Positions 44,612 to 54,101 are shown, counted from the first letter of the stretch. The stretch is 64,000 nt of DNA from Yoonia sp034652275 (GCF_034652275.1 NZ_JAXIWG010000002.1:248001-312000), one strand, 5' to 3'. A program made the numbers and translations. The notes: generated from the letters alone by a model not told the origin.

Positions 44612-45436
44612 ATGACACAAACCGATCAGACCTTTCTGCCCTTTCTGCCCTTTCGCAAGATGCACGGGCTTGGCAACGACTTCGTCGTCGTGGACGAGCG
44701 CGGGACAACGCCGCGCGTCACGGCAGCGCTTGCCCGCGCGATTGCCGACAGGCACAGGGGCGTCGGGTTCGACCAGCTGGCGGTGATCACTGATACACCC
44801 GATGCGGACCTGCATCTGACTTTCTGGAACAGCGATGGCACGACCGCTGCCGCCTGCGGCAATGCGACACGCTGCATCGCGCGGCTGGTCATGGACCAGA
44901 CCGGACAGCGCGATCTGACGATCACGACTGACCGTGGCACGCTGAAGGCTGTCGATGCAGGGAATGGGCTGACATCGGTCAACATGGGCCAGCCGCAGCT
45001 CGATTGGCACGAAATTCCTCTGGCAGAACAGATGGATACACTGCACCTGCCCATCGACGGATCACCCACGGCCACCGGCATGGGCAACCCGCATTGCACG
45101 TTCTTCGTCGACGATGCCGAAGCGGTCGACCTTGCCGCGCGCGGCGCGCTGATGGAACATCACCCGCTGTTTCCGCAACGCACCAATGTGCAATTCGCGA
45201 GCCTGATCGGCCCAGACCACCTGCGCATGCGCGTCTGGGAACGGGGCGTGGGCGTGACGCTGGCCTCTGGCTCATCCTCCTGTGCCACGGCGGTCGCGGC
45301 GGTACGGCGCGGGCTGACAGGGCGCAAAGTGACCATCACGCTTGACGGTGGTGACCTTGCCATCGACTGGCGCGATGACGGGGTCTGGATGACAGGCGCG
45401 ACCGCCTATGTCTTTGACGGGCAATGGCGGCTGTGA
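44612..45436 (+). CDS. dapF: Diaminopimelate epimerase DapF (variant active-site motif)
   Basis: DapF converts LL- to meso-diaminopimelate for lysine and peptidoglycan synthesis, using two cysteines as acid and base. The 274-residue protein keeps the first (Cys81 in AACGNATRC), substrate loops such as FRKMHGLGNDFVVVD and the GNPHCTFFVDD segment. The second motif, normally ACGSGACA, reads ASGSSSCA: Ser219 stands where the catalytic cysteine is expected, with a cysteine at 224. The protein otherwise looks intact. It is coupled to mtaB by a TGATG overlap. Confidence 0.9.
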   Translation: MTQTDQTFLPFLPFRKMHGLGNDFVVVDERGTTPRVTAALARAIADRHRGVGFDQLAVITDTPDADLHLTFWNSDGTTAAACGNATRCIARLVMDQTGQRDLTITTDRGTLKAVDAGNGLTSVNMGQPQLDWHEIPLAEQMDTLHLPIDGSPTATGMGNPHCTFFVDDAEAVDLAARGALMEHHPLFPQRTNVQFASLIGPDHLRMRVWERGVGVTLASGSSSCATAVAAVRRGLTGRKVTITLDGGDLAIDWRDDGVWMTGATAYVFDGQWRL

Positions 45437-46692
45437 TGACCAAAGCACCGATCTTTTCGAATCACGGCTGCCGTCTGAATGCCTATGAAACCGAAGCCAT
45501 GAAAGAGCTTGCAGCACAGGCAGGCGTGCAGGACGCCGTAATCGTGAACACCTGCGCCGTGACAGCCGAGGCCGTGCGCAAGGCCCGTCAGGACATCCGC
45601 AAGCTGCGCCGCGACCATCCGGGTGCACGGATCATCGTGACAGGCTGCGCCGCCCAAACCGAACCCGACACATTCGCGAAAATGGCCGAGGTCGATCTGG
45701 TCATCGGCAATACCGAAAAGATGGACCCCGCCACTTGGGCGCGGCTGACGCCAGACCTGATCGGCCAGACCGAACCCGTGCAGGTCGATGACATTATGTC
45801 CGTGACCGAAACGGCGGGCCATCTGATCGACGGCTTCGGCACCCGCAGCCGCGCCTATGTGCAGGTGCAAAACGGCTGCGACCATCGTTGCACATTCTGC
45901 ATCATCCCCTTCGGGCGCGGCAATTCGCGCTCTGTCCCCGCCGGTGTCGTGGTGGACCAGATCAAACGGCTGGTCGATCGCGGCTATGCCGAGGTTGTGC
46001 TGACCGGCGTCGACCTGACCAGCTGGGGGGCTGACCTGCCATCAGCCCCGAAACTGGGCGATCTGGTGATGCGAATCCTGAAACTGGTGCCCGACCTGCC
46101 GCGCCTGCGGATCAGCTCGATCGATTCGATTGAAGTGGACGACAACCTGCTGGCCGCCATCGCGACCGAACCGCGCCTGATGCCGCATCTGCATCTGTCG
46201 CTGCAACATGGCGACGATCTGATCCTGAAGCGGATGAAACGACGCCATCTGCGCGACGATGCGATCCGGTTCTGCGAAACCGCGCGCAGCTTGCGTCCCG
46301 ACATGACATTCGGCGCCGATATCATTGCGGGCTTTCCCACCGAAACCGAAGAGATGTTCGCCAATTCGCTGGCACTCGTGCGGGACTGCGATCTGACATG
46401 GCTGCATGTCTTTCCCTATTCCGCCCGCCCCGGCACGCCAGCCGCCCGCATGCCCGCCGTGAACGGCACCGCGATCAAGGACCGCGCTGCCCGCCTGCGC
46501 GCCGCTGGCGATGCGCAGGTCAGCACACATCTCGCCGCCCAGATCGGGCGGACCCATCATATCCTGATGGAAAGCCCCCGCATGGGGCGCACCGAACAAT
46601 TCACCGAAGTGACCTTTGCCACCGACCAGCCCGAAAGCCGGATCGTCACGGCAACAATCACAGGTTCGGCTGACAATCGCCTGACCGCCTGA
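45436..46692 (+). CDS. mtaB: tRNA t6A37 methylthiotransferase MtaB
   Basis: This radical-SAM enzyme of the MiaB/RimO/MtaB family adds a methylthio group to t6A37 of tRNAs reading ANN codons. In its 418 residues, the N-terminal domain carries three cysteines for the second cluster (SNHGCRLN, VNTCAVT, VTGCAAQ). The radical SAM motif CDHRCTFC lies near residue 145 (CxxxCxxC), and IIAGFPTET follows. The shorter form and absence of a RimO-type TRAM favour MtaB over MiaB. The start at 45436 overlaps the dapF stop. Confidence 0.88.
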   Translation: MTKAPIFSNHGCRLNAYETEAMKELAAQAGVQDAVIVNTCAVTAEAVRKARQDIRKLRRDHPGARIIVTGCAAQTEPDTFAKMAEVDLVIGNTEKMDPATWARLTPDLIGQTEPVQVDDIMSVTETAGHLIDGFGTRSRAYVQVQNGCDHRCTFCIIPFGRGNSRSVPAGVVVDQIKRLVDRGYAEVVLTGVDLTSWGADLPSAPKLGDLVMRILKLVPDLPRLRISSIDSIEVDDNLLAAIATEPRLMPHLHLSLQHGDDLILKRMKRRHLRDDAIRFCETARSLRPDMTFGADIIAGFPTETEEMFANSLALVRDCDLTWLHVFPYSARPGTPAARMPAVNGTAIKDRAARLRAAGDAQVSTHLAAQIGRTHHILMESPRMGRTEQFTEVTFATDQPESRIVTATITGSADNRLTA

Positions 46693-46760
46693 CATCGTTC
46701 GAGCGCGTCAATTCGCACAGAGCGCGATTTGACGTGATCCCCGCCGGAGGCATAGACTCT

Positions 46761-47393
46761 TTGCAATCCCGCCCCATCCTCTGGACCTTCCGCCGCTGTC
46801 CTTTCGCCATGCGCGCAAGGCTGGCGATCCATGCCAGCGGGGTGCAGGTCGAACTGCGTGAAATCCTTCTGCGCGACAAACCGGCGGCGTTTCTGGCCAC
46901 CTCGCCCAAGGGGACCGTACCTGTCATCGAAACCGGGGGCCGTGTGATCGCCGAAAGCCGCGACATCATGTTCTGGGCCTTGGCGCAGCACGACCCCGAA
47001 GGCTGGCTCGATATGCCGCAGGACGGGCATGACCTGATCGACCACTGCGACGGGCCATTCAAGACCGCGCTTGACCATACCAAATATGCCGTGCGCTATC
47101 CCGATCTGGACATAGAAACCGAACGCGCCAAGGCGCTCGCGTTCCTGCGCGATCTCGACGCACGTCTGCGCGGGTCGGCGTTCCTGTTCGGACCGCAGGC
47201 GCGCATGGCGGATATGGCGATCCTGCCTTTCGTGCGACAGTTCGCGCATATCGACTTCGCGTGGTTCACCGCACAGGACATGCCGGACCTCGCGCGCTGG
47301 CTGGACGATTTCAAAAGCTCCGCACGCTTTGCCGCCGTGATGCGGAAATATCCGCCTTGGCAAAACGGGCAGGATCAGGTCTTGTTCGCGTGA
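46761..47393 (+). CDS. Glutathione S-transferase family protein
   Basis: This GST-fold protein of about 210 residues has an N-terminal thioredoxin-like domain with WTFRRCPFAMRARLAIHA, where cysteine and proline occupy the catalytic corner as in omega/beta-type GSTs. The cis-proline motif KGTVPVIE follows, then an alpha-helical domain. I chose the TTG at 46761 with GGAGG ten bases upstream. A GTG at 46734 would add nine residues, and no ATG precedes the domain. A second GST gene follows after 19 bases. Substrate unknown. Confidence 0.75.
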   Translation: MQSRPILWTFRRCPFAMRARLAIHASGVQVELREILLRDKPAAFLATSPKGTVPVIETGGRVIAESRDIMFWALAQHDPEGWLDMPQDGHDLIDHCDGPFKTALDHTKYAVRYPDLDIETERAKALAFLRDLDARLRGSAFLFGPQARMADMAILPFVRQFAHIDFAWFTAQDMPDLARWLDDFKSSARFAAVMRKYPPWQNGQDQVLFA

Positions 47394-47412
47394 TCTTCAC
47401 ATAGGTGCCGCC

Positions 47413-48012
47413 ATGAAACTGCTGATGTCCCCCGCTTCCCCCTTTGTGCGCAAGGTCCGTGTGGTCCTGCGCGAACTTGATCTGCTGGATCAGGTAGCAG
47501 AGGTGACAGTGACGACGACACCGCTTGCCTCCGATCCCGCTGTGGTCGCGGCGAACCCGACGGGCAAAATCCCCGCGCTCGTGCGCGAGACGGGCCCCGC
47601 GATCTATGACAGCCGGGTTATCACACGGTTTCTGGACGATCACGCTGGCGGAACGCTCTATCCGCAGGCCCGGATCTGGGAGGTTCTGACGCTCGAAGCG
47701 ACGGCAGACGCGATCATGGAAGCTGCCGTGCTGATGACCTACGAGGCACGGCTGCGGCCCGAAGCACAGCAATCATCCGACTGGGTCGAGGCGCAATGGG
47801 GTAAGGCCAGCCGCACCATCGCCGCCGTCAACGCCCGCTGGATGAGCCATCTTCACGGCCCGCTCGAGATCGGTCATATCGGGATCGCCTGCGCGTTGTC
47901 CTATGTCGATCTGCGTCATGACGCGCGGGGCTGGCGCAATGGCAATGACGCCTTGGCTGCATGGCACGCGGATTTCATGACGCGCGACAGCATGGCCGCC
48001 ACCGCAGTCTGA
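47413..48012 (+). CDS. Glutathione S-transferase family protein
   Basis: The 199-residue protein starts at MKLLMSPASPFVRKVRVVL, where SPFVRK places a serine at the active-site helix start, as in one bacterial GST clade. NPTGKIPALV supplies the cis-proline, and YDSRVITRFLDD the glutathione gamma-glutamyl site. A helical C-terminal domain completes it. It lies directly behind another GST gene, likely in one transcript. The in vivo substrate cannot be inferred. Confidence 0.85.
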   Translation: MKLLMSPASPFVRKVRVVLRELDLLDQVAEVTVTTTPLASDPAVVAANPTGKIPALVRETGPAIYDSRVITRFLDDHAGGTLYPQARIWEVLTLEATADAIMEAAVLMTYEARLRPEAQQSSDWVEAQWGKASRTIAAVNARWMSHLHGPLEIGHIGIACALSYVDLRHDARGWRNGNDALAAWHADFMTRDSMAATAV

Positions 48013-48015
48013 CGT

Positions 48016-48663
48016 TCAGAAATTGAAGCTGACGCCGACATTCACTGCATTGGTGAAAATGTCGGTTTCAATCGTGCCGCCGGTGTCAAGATCGCCGGTG
48101 TTGGACGTGAACGTGCCCTTGTATTCACCAAAGACGGACCACTGGTCGCTGATCGGATAGCTCGCCCCCGCGATCCATGTCGCGGCGGGGCCAGTCAATT
48201 GATAGCCGAACGTTTCCGAGTCCCCGTTCGTCACCTCGACATGGGGAATAGAGATACCGATGCCGCCACCGACATAGGGCGTCACGTCGCCCAGCATATT
48301 CGGCCAGCGCCGATAGGCGTTCACCGTCAGCGTGTTCAGCCCGTCGGTGAATTCAAGCACGTCGAAACCTTCGGGCAGTTCGTCGTTCTTGGGGTAGACC
48401 TTGTTATGCGCGAAATCGAGGCCAAAGCCGAATGTGGGCGACTGCCACCGCGTCGCACGGATGCCGTAATAGATCGGCGCACTGGCGGACCGGCCTTCCC
48501 AGCTTAGCGAGAAATCTGAATCCGGAATGCTGCTGTCATTGCGAATCATGATGTCGGACGCAGGTGCCGATTGCGCGCCGCCATAAAAGCTCAGCTCGAC
48601 CTGCGCCGCAGCGACGGTCGGTAAAGCAAGAAGGCTGCAGCAAAGTGCAAAGGCGCGTATCAT
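48016..48663 (-). CDS. Outer-membrane beta-barrel protein
   Basis: This 215-residue secreted protein has the signal peptide MIRAFALCCSLLALPTVAAA followed by alternating amphipathic strands (VELSFYGGAQSA, IYYGIRATRW, TFGFGLDFAHNKVY, VTPYVGGGIGISIP, WSVFGEYKGTF). It ends in FNF, the C-terminal phenylalanine expected of a BAM substrate. It resembles small eight-stranded barrels of the OmpA/OmpW-like group. It converges on the second GST gene with a 3-bp gap. Physiological role unknown. Confidence 0.82.
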   Translation of the reverse strand: MIRAFALCCSLLALPTVAAAQVELSFYGGAQSAPASDIMIRNDSSIPDSDFSLSWEGRSASAPIYYGIRATRWQSPTFGFGLDFAHNKVYPKNDELPEGFDVLEFTDGLNTLTVNAYRRWPNMLGDVTPYVGGGIGISIPHVEVTNGDSETFGYQLTGPAATWIAGASYPISDQWSVFGEYKGTFTSNTGDLDTGGTIETDIFTNAVNVGVSFNF

Positions 48664-49050
48664 TGTCGAATCCCCAAGGTCAAAGGCACTGCGGACACCT
48701 AAAGATAGTCAGAACGACTCACAACAAAACATTAAGTGATCCTTGGCATCTTGTGATGCTGTGCCCACTTGGCCACAAATGATGGCAGATTAATCGAAAA
48801 AAAGCGAATTGATGTGATATCGGGCCGTAGTTCGTCCTAGGTCGCGGCAGGCAGATGCCACGTTTGCGTATCCGCAGGGTGGGCTTGAAAGACGTTTTGA
48901 CCGCCGGTCCACGGCGCTTGACCCTGCGCCCTATTGTCCGCTGGACGCCTGTGGTGAACGGGGATACATAGCGGCGGATTGGACTGGTGGCGACATCGGC
49001 CTATTTGATTTATGGGCAATGCGCCCGCCAACGAACCGGAGATGCACCCA
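48664..49050. other. Intergenic region between the barrel-protein gene and petA
   Basis: About 390 bases separate these divergent genes. I can support only a candidate petA promoter at 48979-49007 and an A-rich stretch near 48797-48805 that may belong to the barrel-gene promoter. No riboswitch, repeat or small gene was recognised. Confidence 0.4.
48979..49007 (+). promoter_or_regulatory. Candidate sigma-70 promoter of petABC
   Basis: TTGGAC at 48979-48984 and TATTTG at 49002-49007 are spaced by 17 bases. Transcription would begin near 49014, leaving a leader of about 37 bases before the GTG chosen for petA. This also argues against the longer petA frame that begins at 49012. Confidence 0.45.
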
Positions 49051-49611
49051 GTGTCACAAGTTGAAGAACATCAGGGAACACGCCGCGACTTCCTTTACTA
49101 TGCCACCGCCGGAGCCGGCGTTGTCGTGACAGGTGCCGCGGTATGGCCTCTAGTCAATCAAATGAACCCATCTGCAGACGTGCTGGCGCTTGCGTCGATC
49201 CGCGTGGATGTCAGCGCCGTTGATCCGGGCACGCAGCTGACCGTGCTGTGGCAGGGCAAACCCGTGTTCATTCGCGCGCGCACCGAGCAAGAGATCGCAG
49301 AAGCAAATGCTGTCGATATCTCGTCCTTGCCCGACCGTCTTTCGCAGAACGCAAACCTTGATGCTTCTGCAGACGCGAGCGATGCGAACCGTGCGCTGTC
49401 CGAAGATGGCGTCTGGCTGGTCCAGATGGGCATCTGCACCCACCTTGGCTGCGTGCCGCTTGGCCAGTCGGGCGATTTCAACGGGTGGTTCTGCCCTTGC
49501 CACGGGTCGCATTACGACACTGCCGGCCGCATCCGCCGCGGACCTGCACCGCGCAATCTCGATATTCCCGTCGCGTCCTTTGTGGACGAGACAACCATTC
49601 AACTCGGTTAA
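49051..49611 (+). CDS. petA: Ubiquinol-cytochrome c reductase Rieske iron-sulfur subunit PetA
   Basis: This is the Rieske 2Fe-2S protein of the cytochrome bc1 complex. The 186-residue protein has a twin-arginine export signal (TRRDFLYYATAGAG) doubling as the membrane anchor. The two cluster motifs are CTHLGC near residue 131 and CPCHGSHYD near 151. The GTG at 49051 has GGAG nine bases upstream and gives an N-terminus like that of Rhodobacter PetA; an ATG at 49042 is the alternative. It is the first gene of petABC, with petB following after 12 bases. Confidence 0.93.
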   Translation: MSQVEEHQGTRRDFLYYATAGAGVVVTGAAVWPLVNQMNPSADVLALASIRVDVSAVDPGTQLTVLWQGKPVFIRARTEQEIAEANAVDISSLPDRLSQNANLDASADASDANRALSEDGVWLVQMGICTHLGCVPLGQSGDFNGWFCPCHGSHYDTAGRIRRGPAPRNLDIPVASFVDETTIQLG

Positions 49612-49623
49612 GGAGAGCGATCC

Positions 49624-50964
49624 ATGGCTGGTATCCCCCACGACCATTACGAACCAAAGTCAAACGGCGAAAAGTGGCTGCATTCACGCCTGCCGATCGT
49701 CGGGCTTCTTTATGACACGTTGATGCTGCCGACCCCCCGCAACCTGAACTGGATGTGGATCTGGGGGATCGTGCTGGTCTTTACGCTGGTGATGCAGATT
49801 ATCACCGGCGTCGTGCTGGTGATGCATTACGTCCCGCATGTGGACATGGCTTTTGCCTCGGTCGAACACATCATGCGTGACGTGAACGGCGGCCATATGA
49901 TCCGCTATTTCCACCAGAACGGCGCATCCTTGTTCTTTGTCGCCGTTTACGCCCACATTTTCCGCTCGCTGTACTACGGGTCATACAAAGCCCCGCGCGA
50001 AGTGACATGGATCATCGGCATGCTGATGTATCTGCTGATGATGGGCACTGCCTTCATGGGTTACGTTCTGCCATGGGGCCAGATGTCGTTCCACGGGACT
50101 GCCGTGATCACCGGCCTGTTCGGCGCGATCCCCTTTGTGGGCGAAAGCGTGCAGACATGGCTCTTGGGTGCGACCGCTGTGGGCCAGCCCGCGCTGAACC
50201 GCTTCTTTTCGCTGCACTACCTGCTGCCCTTCATCTTGCTGGGCCTGACGATCGTGCACATCTGGGCGTTCCACACCACCGGCAACAACAACCCGACAGG
50301 CGTCGAAGTCCGCCGCACGTCGAAAGAAGACGCCGAAAAGGACACGCTGCCGTTCTGGCCCTATTTCGTGATCAAGGACCTGTTTGCGCTGGCGGTCATC
50401 CTTGCCGTCTTCGTGGCGATCGTCGGATTTATGCCGAACTATCTGGGCCACCCCGACAATTACATCCCTGCGAACCCGCTGGCGACACCGGCGCATATCG
50501 TGCCTGAATGGTATTTCCTGCCATTCTACGCGATCCTGCGCGCCTTTGACGGTGACGTCTGGCTCGTGATTTTCACCCAGTGGGTCACCTTCGGCATCAT
50601 CGACGCAAAGTTCTTTGGGGTTCTGGCGATGTTCGGCGCAATCGTCGTGATGGCGCTGGCTCCGTGGCTGGACACTTCGACCGTCCGTTCCGGTCGGTAC
50701 CGCCCGATGTTCAAGTGGTGGTTCTGGCTACTGGTCGTCGACTTCTTTGTCCTGATGTGGGCAGGGGCCATGCCGGCAGAGGGTATCTATCCGTATATCG
50801 CGCTGGTCGGTTCGGTCTACTGGTTCGCCTATTTCCTGGTGATCCTGCCGCTGCTTGGCGTCATTGAAAAGCCGCTGACACCACCTGCGACGATCGAGGA
50901 AGACTACAACGCGCATTACGCGCCGAAAAGCGGCAGCGCGCCTGTCGTCAATCCGGCCGAGTGA
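49624..50964 (+). CDS. petB: Cytochrome b subunit of the bc1 complex, PetB
   Basis: This is the 446-residue dihaem transmembrane subunit that holds the quinol-oxidising and quinone-reducing sites. Haem-ligand histidines are visible in VLVMHYVPH and VAVYAHIFRS, with partners in FFSLHYLLPF and IVHIWAFHTTG. The Qo-site PEWY motif appears as VPEWYFLPFYAILRA near residue 295. Eight transmembrane helices are expected. AAGGAGAG gives a strong ribosome site. In a phototroph the complex also serves cyclic electron flow. Confidence 0.97.
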   Translation: MAGIPHDHYEPKSNGEKWLHSRLPIVGLLYDTLMLPTPRNLNWMWIWGIVLVFTLVMQIITGVVLVMHYVPHVDMAFASVEHIMRDVNGGHMIRYFHQNGASLFFVAVYAHIFRSLYYGSYKAPREVTWIIGMLMYLLMMGTAFMGYVLPWGQMSFHGTAVITGLFGAIPFVGESVQTWLLGATAVGQPALNRFFSLHYLLPFILLGLTIVHIWAFHTTGNNNPTGVEVRRTSKEDAEKDTLPFWPYFVIKDLFALAVILAVFVAIVGFMPNYLGHPDNYIPANPLATPAHIVPEWYFLPFYAILRAFDGDVWLVIFTQWVTFGIIDAKFFGVLAMFGAIVVMALAPWLDTSTVRSGRYRPMFKWWFWLLVVDFFVLMWAGAMPAEGIYPYIALVGSVYWFAYFLVILPLLGVIEKPLTPPATIEEDYNAHYAPKSGSAPVVNPAE

Positions 50965-50973
50965 GGAAGACCA

Positions 50974-51840
50974 ATGAATATGCTCCGTAACGCCACACTC
51001 GCCGCCGCCGCAGCGCTTGCCCTGACATCAGGGCAGGCACTGGCAGCGGGCGCAAAGATCGAAGTGACCGACTATGCCTTCTCGTTCGAGGGTCCGTTTG
51101 GCCAGTTCGACCAGATGCAGCTTCAGCGCGGTCTTCAGGTCTATACAGAGGTCTGCGCGGCCTGCCATGGCCTGCAGTATCTGTCCTTCCGCAACCTGTC
51201 GGACGCAGGCGGTCCAGGCCTGCCCGAAGACCAGATGCGCGCCTATGCCGAATTCTACGAAGTCTTCGATCAGGCCCTGTTCGATGGCGAAGGCGATTTC
51301 CGCCCCGCCACCCCGGCCGACAAGTTTCCGATGTCGAACCTGTCGACCGCACCAGACCTGACGCTGATGGCCAAAGCACGCGCTGGCTTCTCTGGTCCCT
51401 ATGGCACGGGCATGGCCCAGTTGTTCCAAGGCATGGGCGGCGCGGAATATATCGCGTCGTTGATGACCGGTTATGTCGAAGAACCTGAATGCGCCCTCGA
51501 AGGCGATCCGATGGACGGCTATTATAACATCGCCTTTGCCGCCGGTGGTTTCCCCGACAGCTGCAAATACCCCAATGGCGACCACATGGTTCCGGGCAGC
51601 TGGATCAGCATGGCACCCCCGCTTTATGGCGACGACGTGTTTTACGAGGATGGCAGCCCCACCGATCTTGAAGCCGTTTCAAAGGACGTCGCTGCGTTCC
51701 TGATGTGGACCGCCGAACCCAAGATGATGGCGCGCAAGCAGGCTGGTCTGACAGGCGTCATTTTCCTGACGTTGCTGTCGGTTCTGCTCTATCTGACCAA
51801 CAAGCGCCTTTGGGCACCCTACAAGAACAAAAAGTCGTAA
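50974..51840 (+). CDS. petC: Cytochrome c1 PetC
   Basis: This 288-residue haem c subunit of bc1 has the signal peptide MNMLRNATLAAAAALALTSG, CAACH for haem attachment near residue 54, the axial methionine in the region GSWISMAPPLYGDD and a C-terminal anchor helix (AGLTGVIFLTLLSVLLYLT). It is the last gene of petABC, followed by an intrinsic terminator. Confidence 0.96.
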   Translation: MNMLRNATLAAAAALALTSGQALAAGAKIEVTDYAFSFEGPFGQFDQMQLQRGLQVYTEVCAACHGLQYLSFRNLSDAGGPGLPEDQMRAYAEFYEVFDQALFDGEGDFRPATPADKFPMSNLSTAPDLTLMAKARAGFSGPYGTGMAQLFQGMGGAEYIASLMTGYVEEPECALEGDPMDGYYNIAFAAGGFPDSCKYPNGDHMVPGSWISMAPPLYGDDVFYEDGSPTDLEAVSKDVAAFLMWTAEPKMMARKQAGLTGVIFLTLLSVLLYLTNKRLWAPYKNKKS

Positions 51841-51860
51841 CACCGGCTTGTCCCGACATA

Positions 51861-51890
51861 AAAGGCTCGCCTCTCTGGCGGGCCTTTTTC
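51861..51890 (+). terminator. Intrinsic terminator of petABC
   Basis: An 11-bp stem (51861-51871 with 51877-51887, one G-T pair) with loop TCTCT is followed by a short T-tract. It lies 20 bases after the petC stop, immediately before the 3' end of the convergent thiQ gene. Confidence 0.82.
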
Positions 51891-51892
51891 GT

Positions 51893-52585
51893 TCAGCCCA
51901 AATAGGCGGCCAGCGCCTCTGATGGTCTGTCGAAGAATGCTGATACAGTGACTGGGGCCGTCACAATTCCATCAGCGACCAAAGACGCCTCATCCGCAAT
52001 GCGCCGTGCATCATCAGGATCATGGGTGACCATCAGAACCGACCGTCCGCCAGCGCCCAGCGTCGCGCGCACCAGATCAAGCATGTCATCCTTCATCGCC
52101 GGCCCAAGAGCGGCGAAAGGTTCGTCCAGCAACACCACAGGCCGGTCCGCCAGCAATACACGCGCCAGTGCCGCACGGCTTTGCTGACCGCCTGACAGGG
52201 CCGCCGGTTTGCGACTGCCCAACCCTTCCAGCCCGACTGACGACAAAGCGCGCTCGACTGCCGCACGTTCGTCGGCAGTCAGCCGCAGTGACGGGCGCAA
52301 CCCAAGGCCCGCATTCTGCGCAATGTTCAGATGGGGAAACAGGTTGTTATCCTGAAAGACCGCACTGATCGGGCGCGCGCCGGGGGCGAGCGCGGTCAGG
52401 TCCGTATCCTGCCACAAAACCCGCCCCGCCGCAGGCTCCAGAAACCCTGACAAGGCTGCAAGCAAGGTTGATTTGCCCGCGCCCGAAGGACCGATCAGCG
52501 CCGTGATCTTGCCCGCGCCAAATGTCACATCGGCAGTCAGGCGAAAATCGTCCTGTTGCAACACCAGTTTGTCACAGATCAGCAT
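51893..52585 (-). CDS. thiQ: Thiamine ABC transporter ATP-binding protein ThiQ
   Basis: This 230-residue ATPase of the thiamine/TPP importer has Walker A GPSGAGKST near residue 33, signature LSGGQQSRAALARVL and Walker B PVVLLDEPFAALG. The ATG at 52585 (MLICDKLVLQQ) was chosen over a frame reaching back 69 bases into thiP. It overlaps the thiP 3' end by 14 bp. The thiB-thiP-thiQ order and the TPP riboswitch upstream settle the substrate. Confidence 0.92.
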   Translation of the reverse strand: MLICDKLVLQQDDFRLTADVTFGAGKITALIGPSGAGKSTLLAALSGFLEPAAGRVLWQDTDLTALAPGARPISAVFQDNNLFPHLNIAQNAGLGLRPSLRLTADERAAVERALSSVGLEGLGSRKPAALSGGQQSRAALARVLLADRPVVLLDEPFAALGPAMKDDMLDLVRATLGAGGRSVLMVTHDPDDARRIADEASLVADGIVTAPVTVSAFFDRPSEALAAYLG

Positions 52586-54101
52586 TGCCGCGCCCCCCTC
52601 GGTCGCAGATCCAGAACGCCGCAAAGCTGAGCGCCAGCAACAGCAGCGCAGCACCTGCCGCGGCCTCCATCCGGTAAGCCCCCATCAGGCGGTACATGGC
52701 CAGCGGCAACGTCTGCTCCGCCTCGCCCGCGAACAGCGTGATGACGCCAAGGTCGCCCATCGACAAGGCTGCGGCAAGCCCCGCGCCGAACCCCAAAGGG
52801 CGGCGGATGCGCGGCAGCACGACGATGCGCACCCAGCCCCAGCGCGACAGGCCCAGACTGGCCCCCAAACGCCCGAAATCGCGGTCGATCCCGTCCACAG
52901 CCTGCCCGATGGCCCGCAGCGCAAAGGGCAGTGCAAGTGTCGCGTTCACCAGCACGGTGATCGGCAGCGCCAGACGCGCGGGATTGATGAACTGATAGAC
53001 CAGCAGAAACGCCCCCGTCCCCACGACCAGACCAGAGGCTGCAAGCGGCAGCACGCCGACCACGGCCACCACCCGCCCGCCGCGTAGTGCCAGCGCCAGC
53101 GCCATACAGATGCACAGCAACGCAGAAAAAACCGCAACAGTCACGGACCGTCCCGCGGCAAGCCAGATGCTTGTCGGCAAGCCCATCAGTCCCGGCACAC
53201 CGCGCCAGATCACCATCGCCAAAGGCGTGAACAGGAAAATGGCGACCAGAGCGATCATCAGATAATCCAGCGCAGGCCAGCGCAGGTCCCAGCGCTGCAC
53301 AACGCGGTCAAGCCCTGCACCCATCGCGTCCAGGCTGGTCAGGCGCCAGACGACGACAGCCGCCACAGCGCACAGCCCGAACTGGACACAGGCCAGCAAG
53401 GCCGCGCGCCCCAGATCGAAATCGAACCGGAGCGCCTGATAGATCGCCAGCTCGACCGTCGTGGCGCGCGGACCGCCGCCCAGCGTCAGCGCCACCGCGA
53501 AACTGGTCAGGCAGATCAGGAAAATCACAAGGAAAACCCCCGGCACGACAGCCCGCAGCATCGGCCATTCCAGCAACCGCCCCACTGGCGCGTTCAGCGA
53601 CGCGGCCAGGCGGAACCGTTCCGCAGGGATCGACAGCCAGCCTTGCAGGATCAACCGGATCGCCAGTGGCAGGTTAAAAAACACATGCGCCAGCACGACG
53701 CCATGAAAGCCGAAAATTGTGATCGCCGGCAGGCCCAGCCATGCAAGGCCACTGTTCACCACGCCCGCGCGCCCGAACACGGCGAGCAATCCGATTACCG
53801 CGACTACAACCGGCAACAGGAACGGCGCGCCCATCAGCGTAATCAGCGCCGACCGCCCCCGAAACCGCCGTCGCGCAAGCGCGCGCGCGACGGGAATGGC
53901 CAGCAGCACGCTCAGCCCCGCAGACACCATCGCCTGCATGACAGTAAACTGGATTGCCGCCCAATCAGCAGGCGACAGCCCGCGCTGCCATTGGGCACGC
54001 CAGCCGACAGCGGCCAGCGTGCCAATGGTCAGCACCAGCACCAGCGCCGCCGCAGCGGCACCGGGCCAGCGCGGGGCTATTGCGACAGCGCGTTGCGCCA
54101 T
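52572..54101 (-). CDS. thiP: Thiamine ABC transporter permease ThiP
   Basis: This 509-residue inner-membrane protein has two fused permease halves of about six helices each. Coupling loops include ERFRLAASLNAPVGRLLEW in the first half and FGRLGASLGLSRWGWVRIV in the second. The start lies within the end of thiB (25-bp overlap). It forms the channel for thiamine or thiamine phosphates with ThiB and ThiQ. Confidence 0.92.
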   Translation of the reverse strand: MAQRAVAIAPRWPGAAAAALVLVLTIGTLAAVGWRAQWQRGLSPADWAAIQFTVMQAMVSAGLSVLLAIPVARALARRRFRGRSALITLMGAPFLLPVVVAVIGLLAVFGRAGVVNSGLAWLGLPAITIFGFHGVVLAHVFFNLPLAIRLILQGWLSIPAERFRLAASLNAPVGRLLEWPMLRAVVPGVFLVIFLICLTSFAVALTLGGGPRATTVELAIYQALRFDFDLGRAALLACVQFGLCAVAAVVVWRLTSLDAMGAGLDRVVQRWDLRWPALDYLMIALVAIFLFTPLAMVIWRGVPGLMGLPTSIWLAAGRSVTVAVFSALLCICMALALALRGGRVVAVVGVLPLAASGLVVGTGAFLLVYQFINPARLALPITVLVNATLALPFALRAIGQAVDGIDRDFGRLGASLGLSRWGWVRIVVLPRIRRPLGFGAGLAAALSMGDLGVITLFAGEAEQTLPLAMYRLMGAYRMEAAAGAALLLLALSFAAFWICDRGGRGNADL

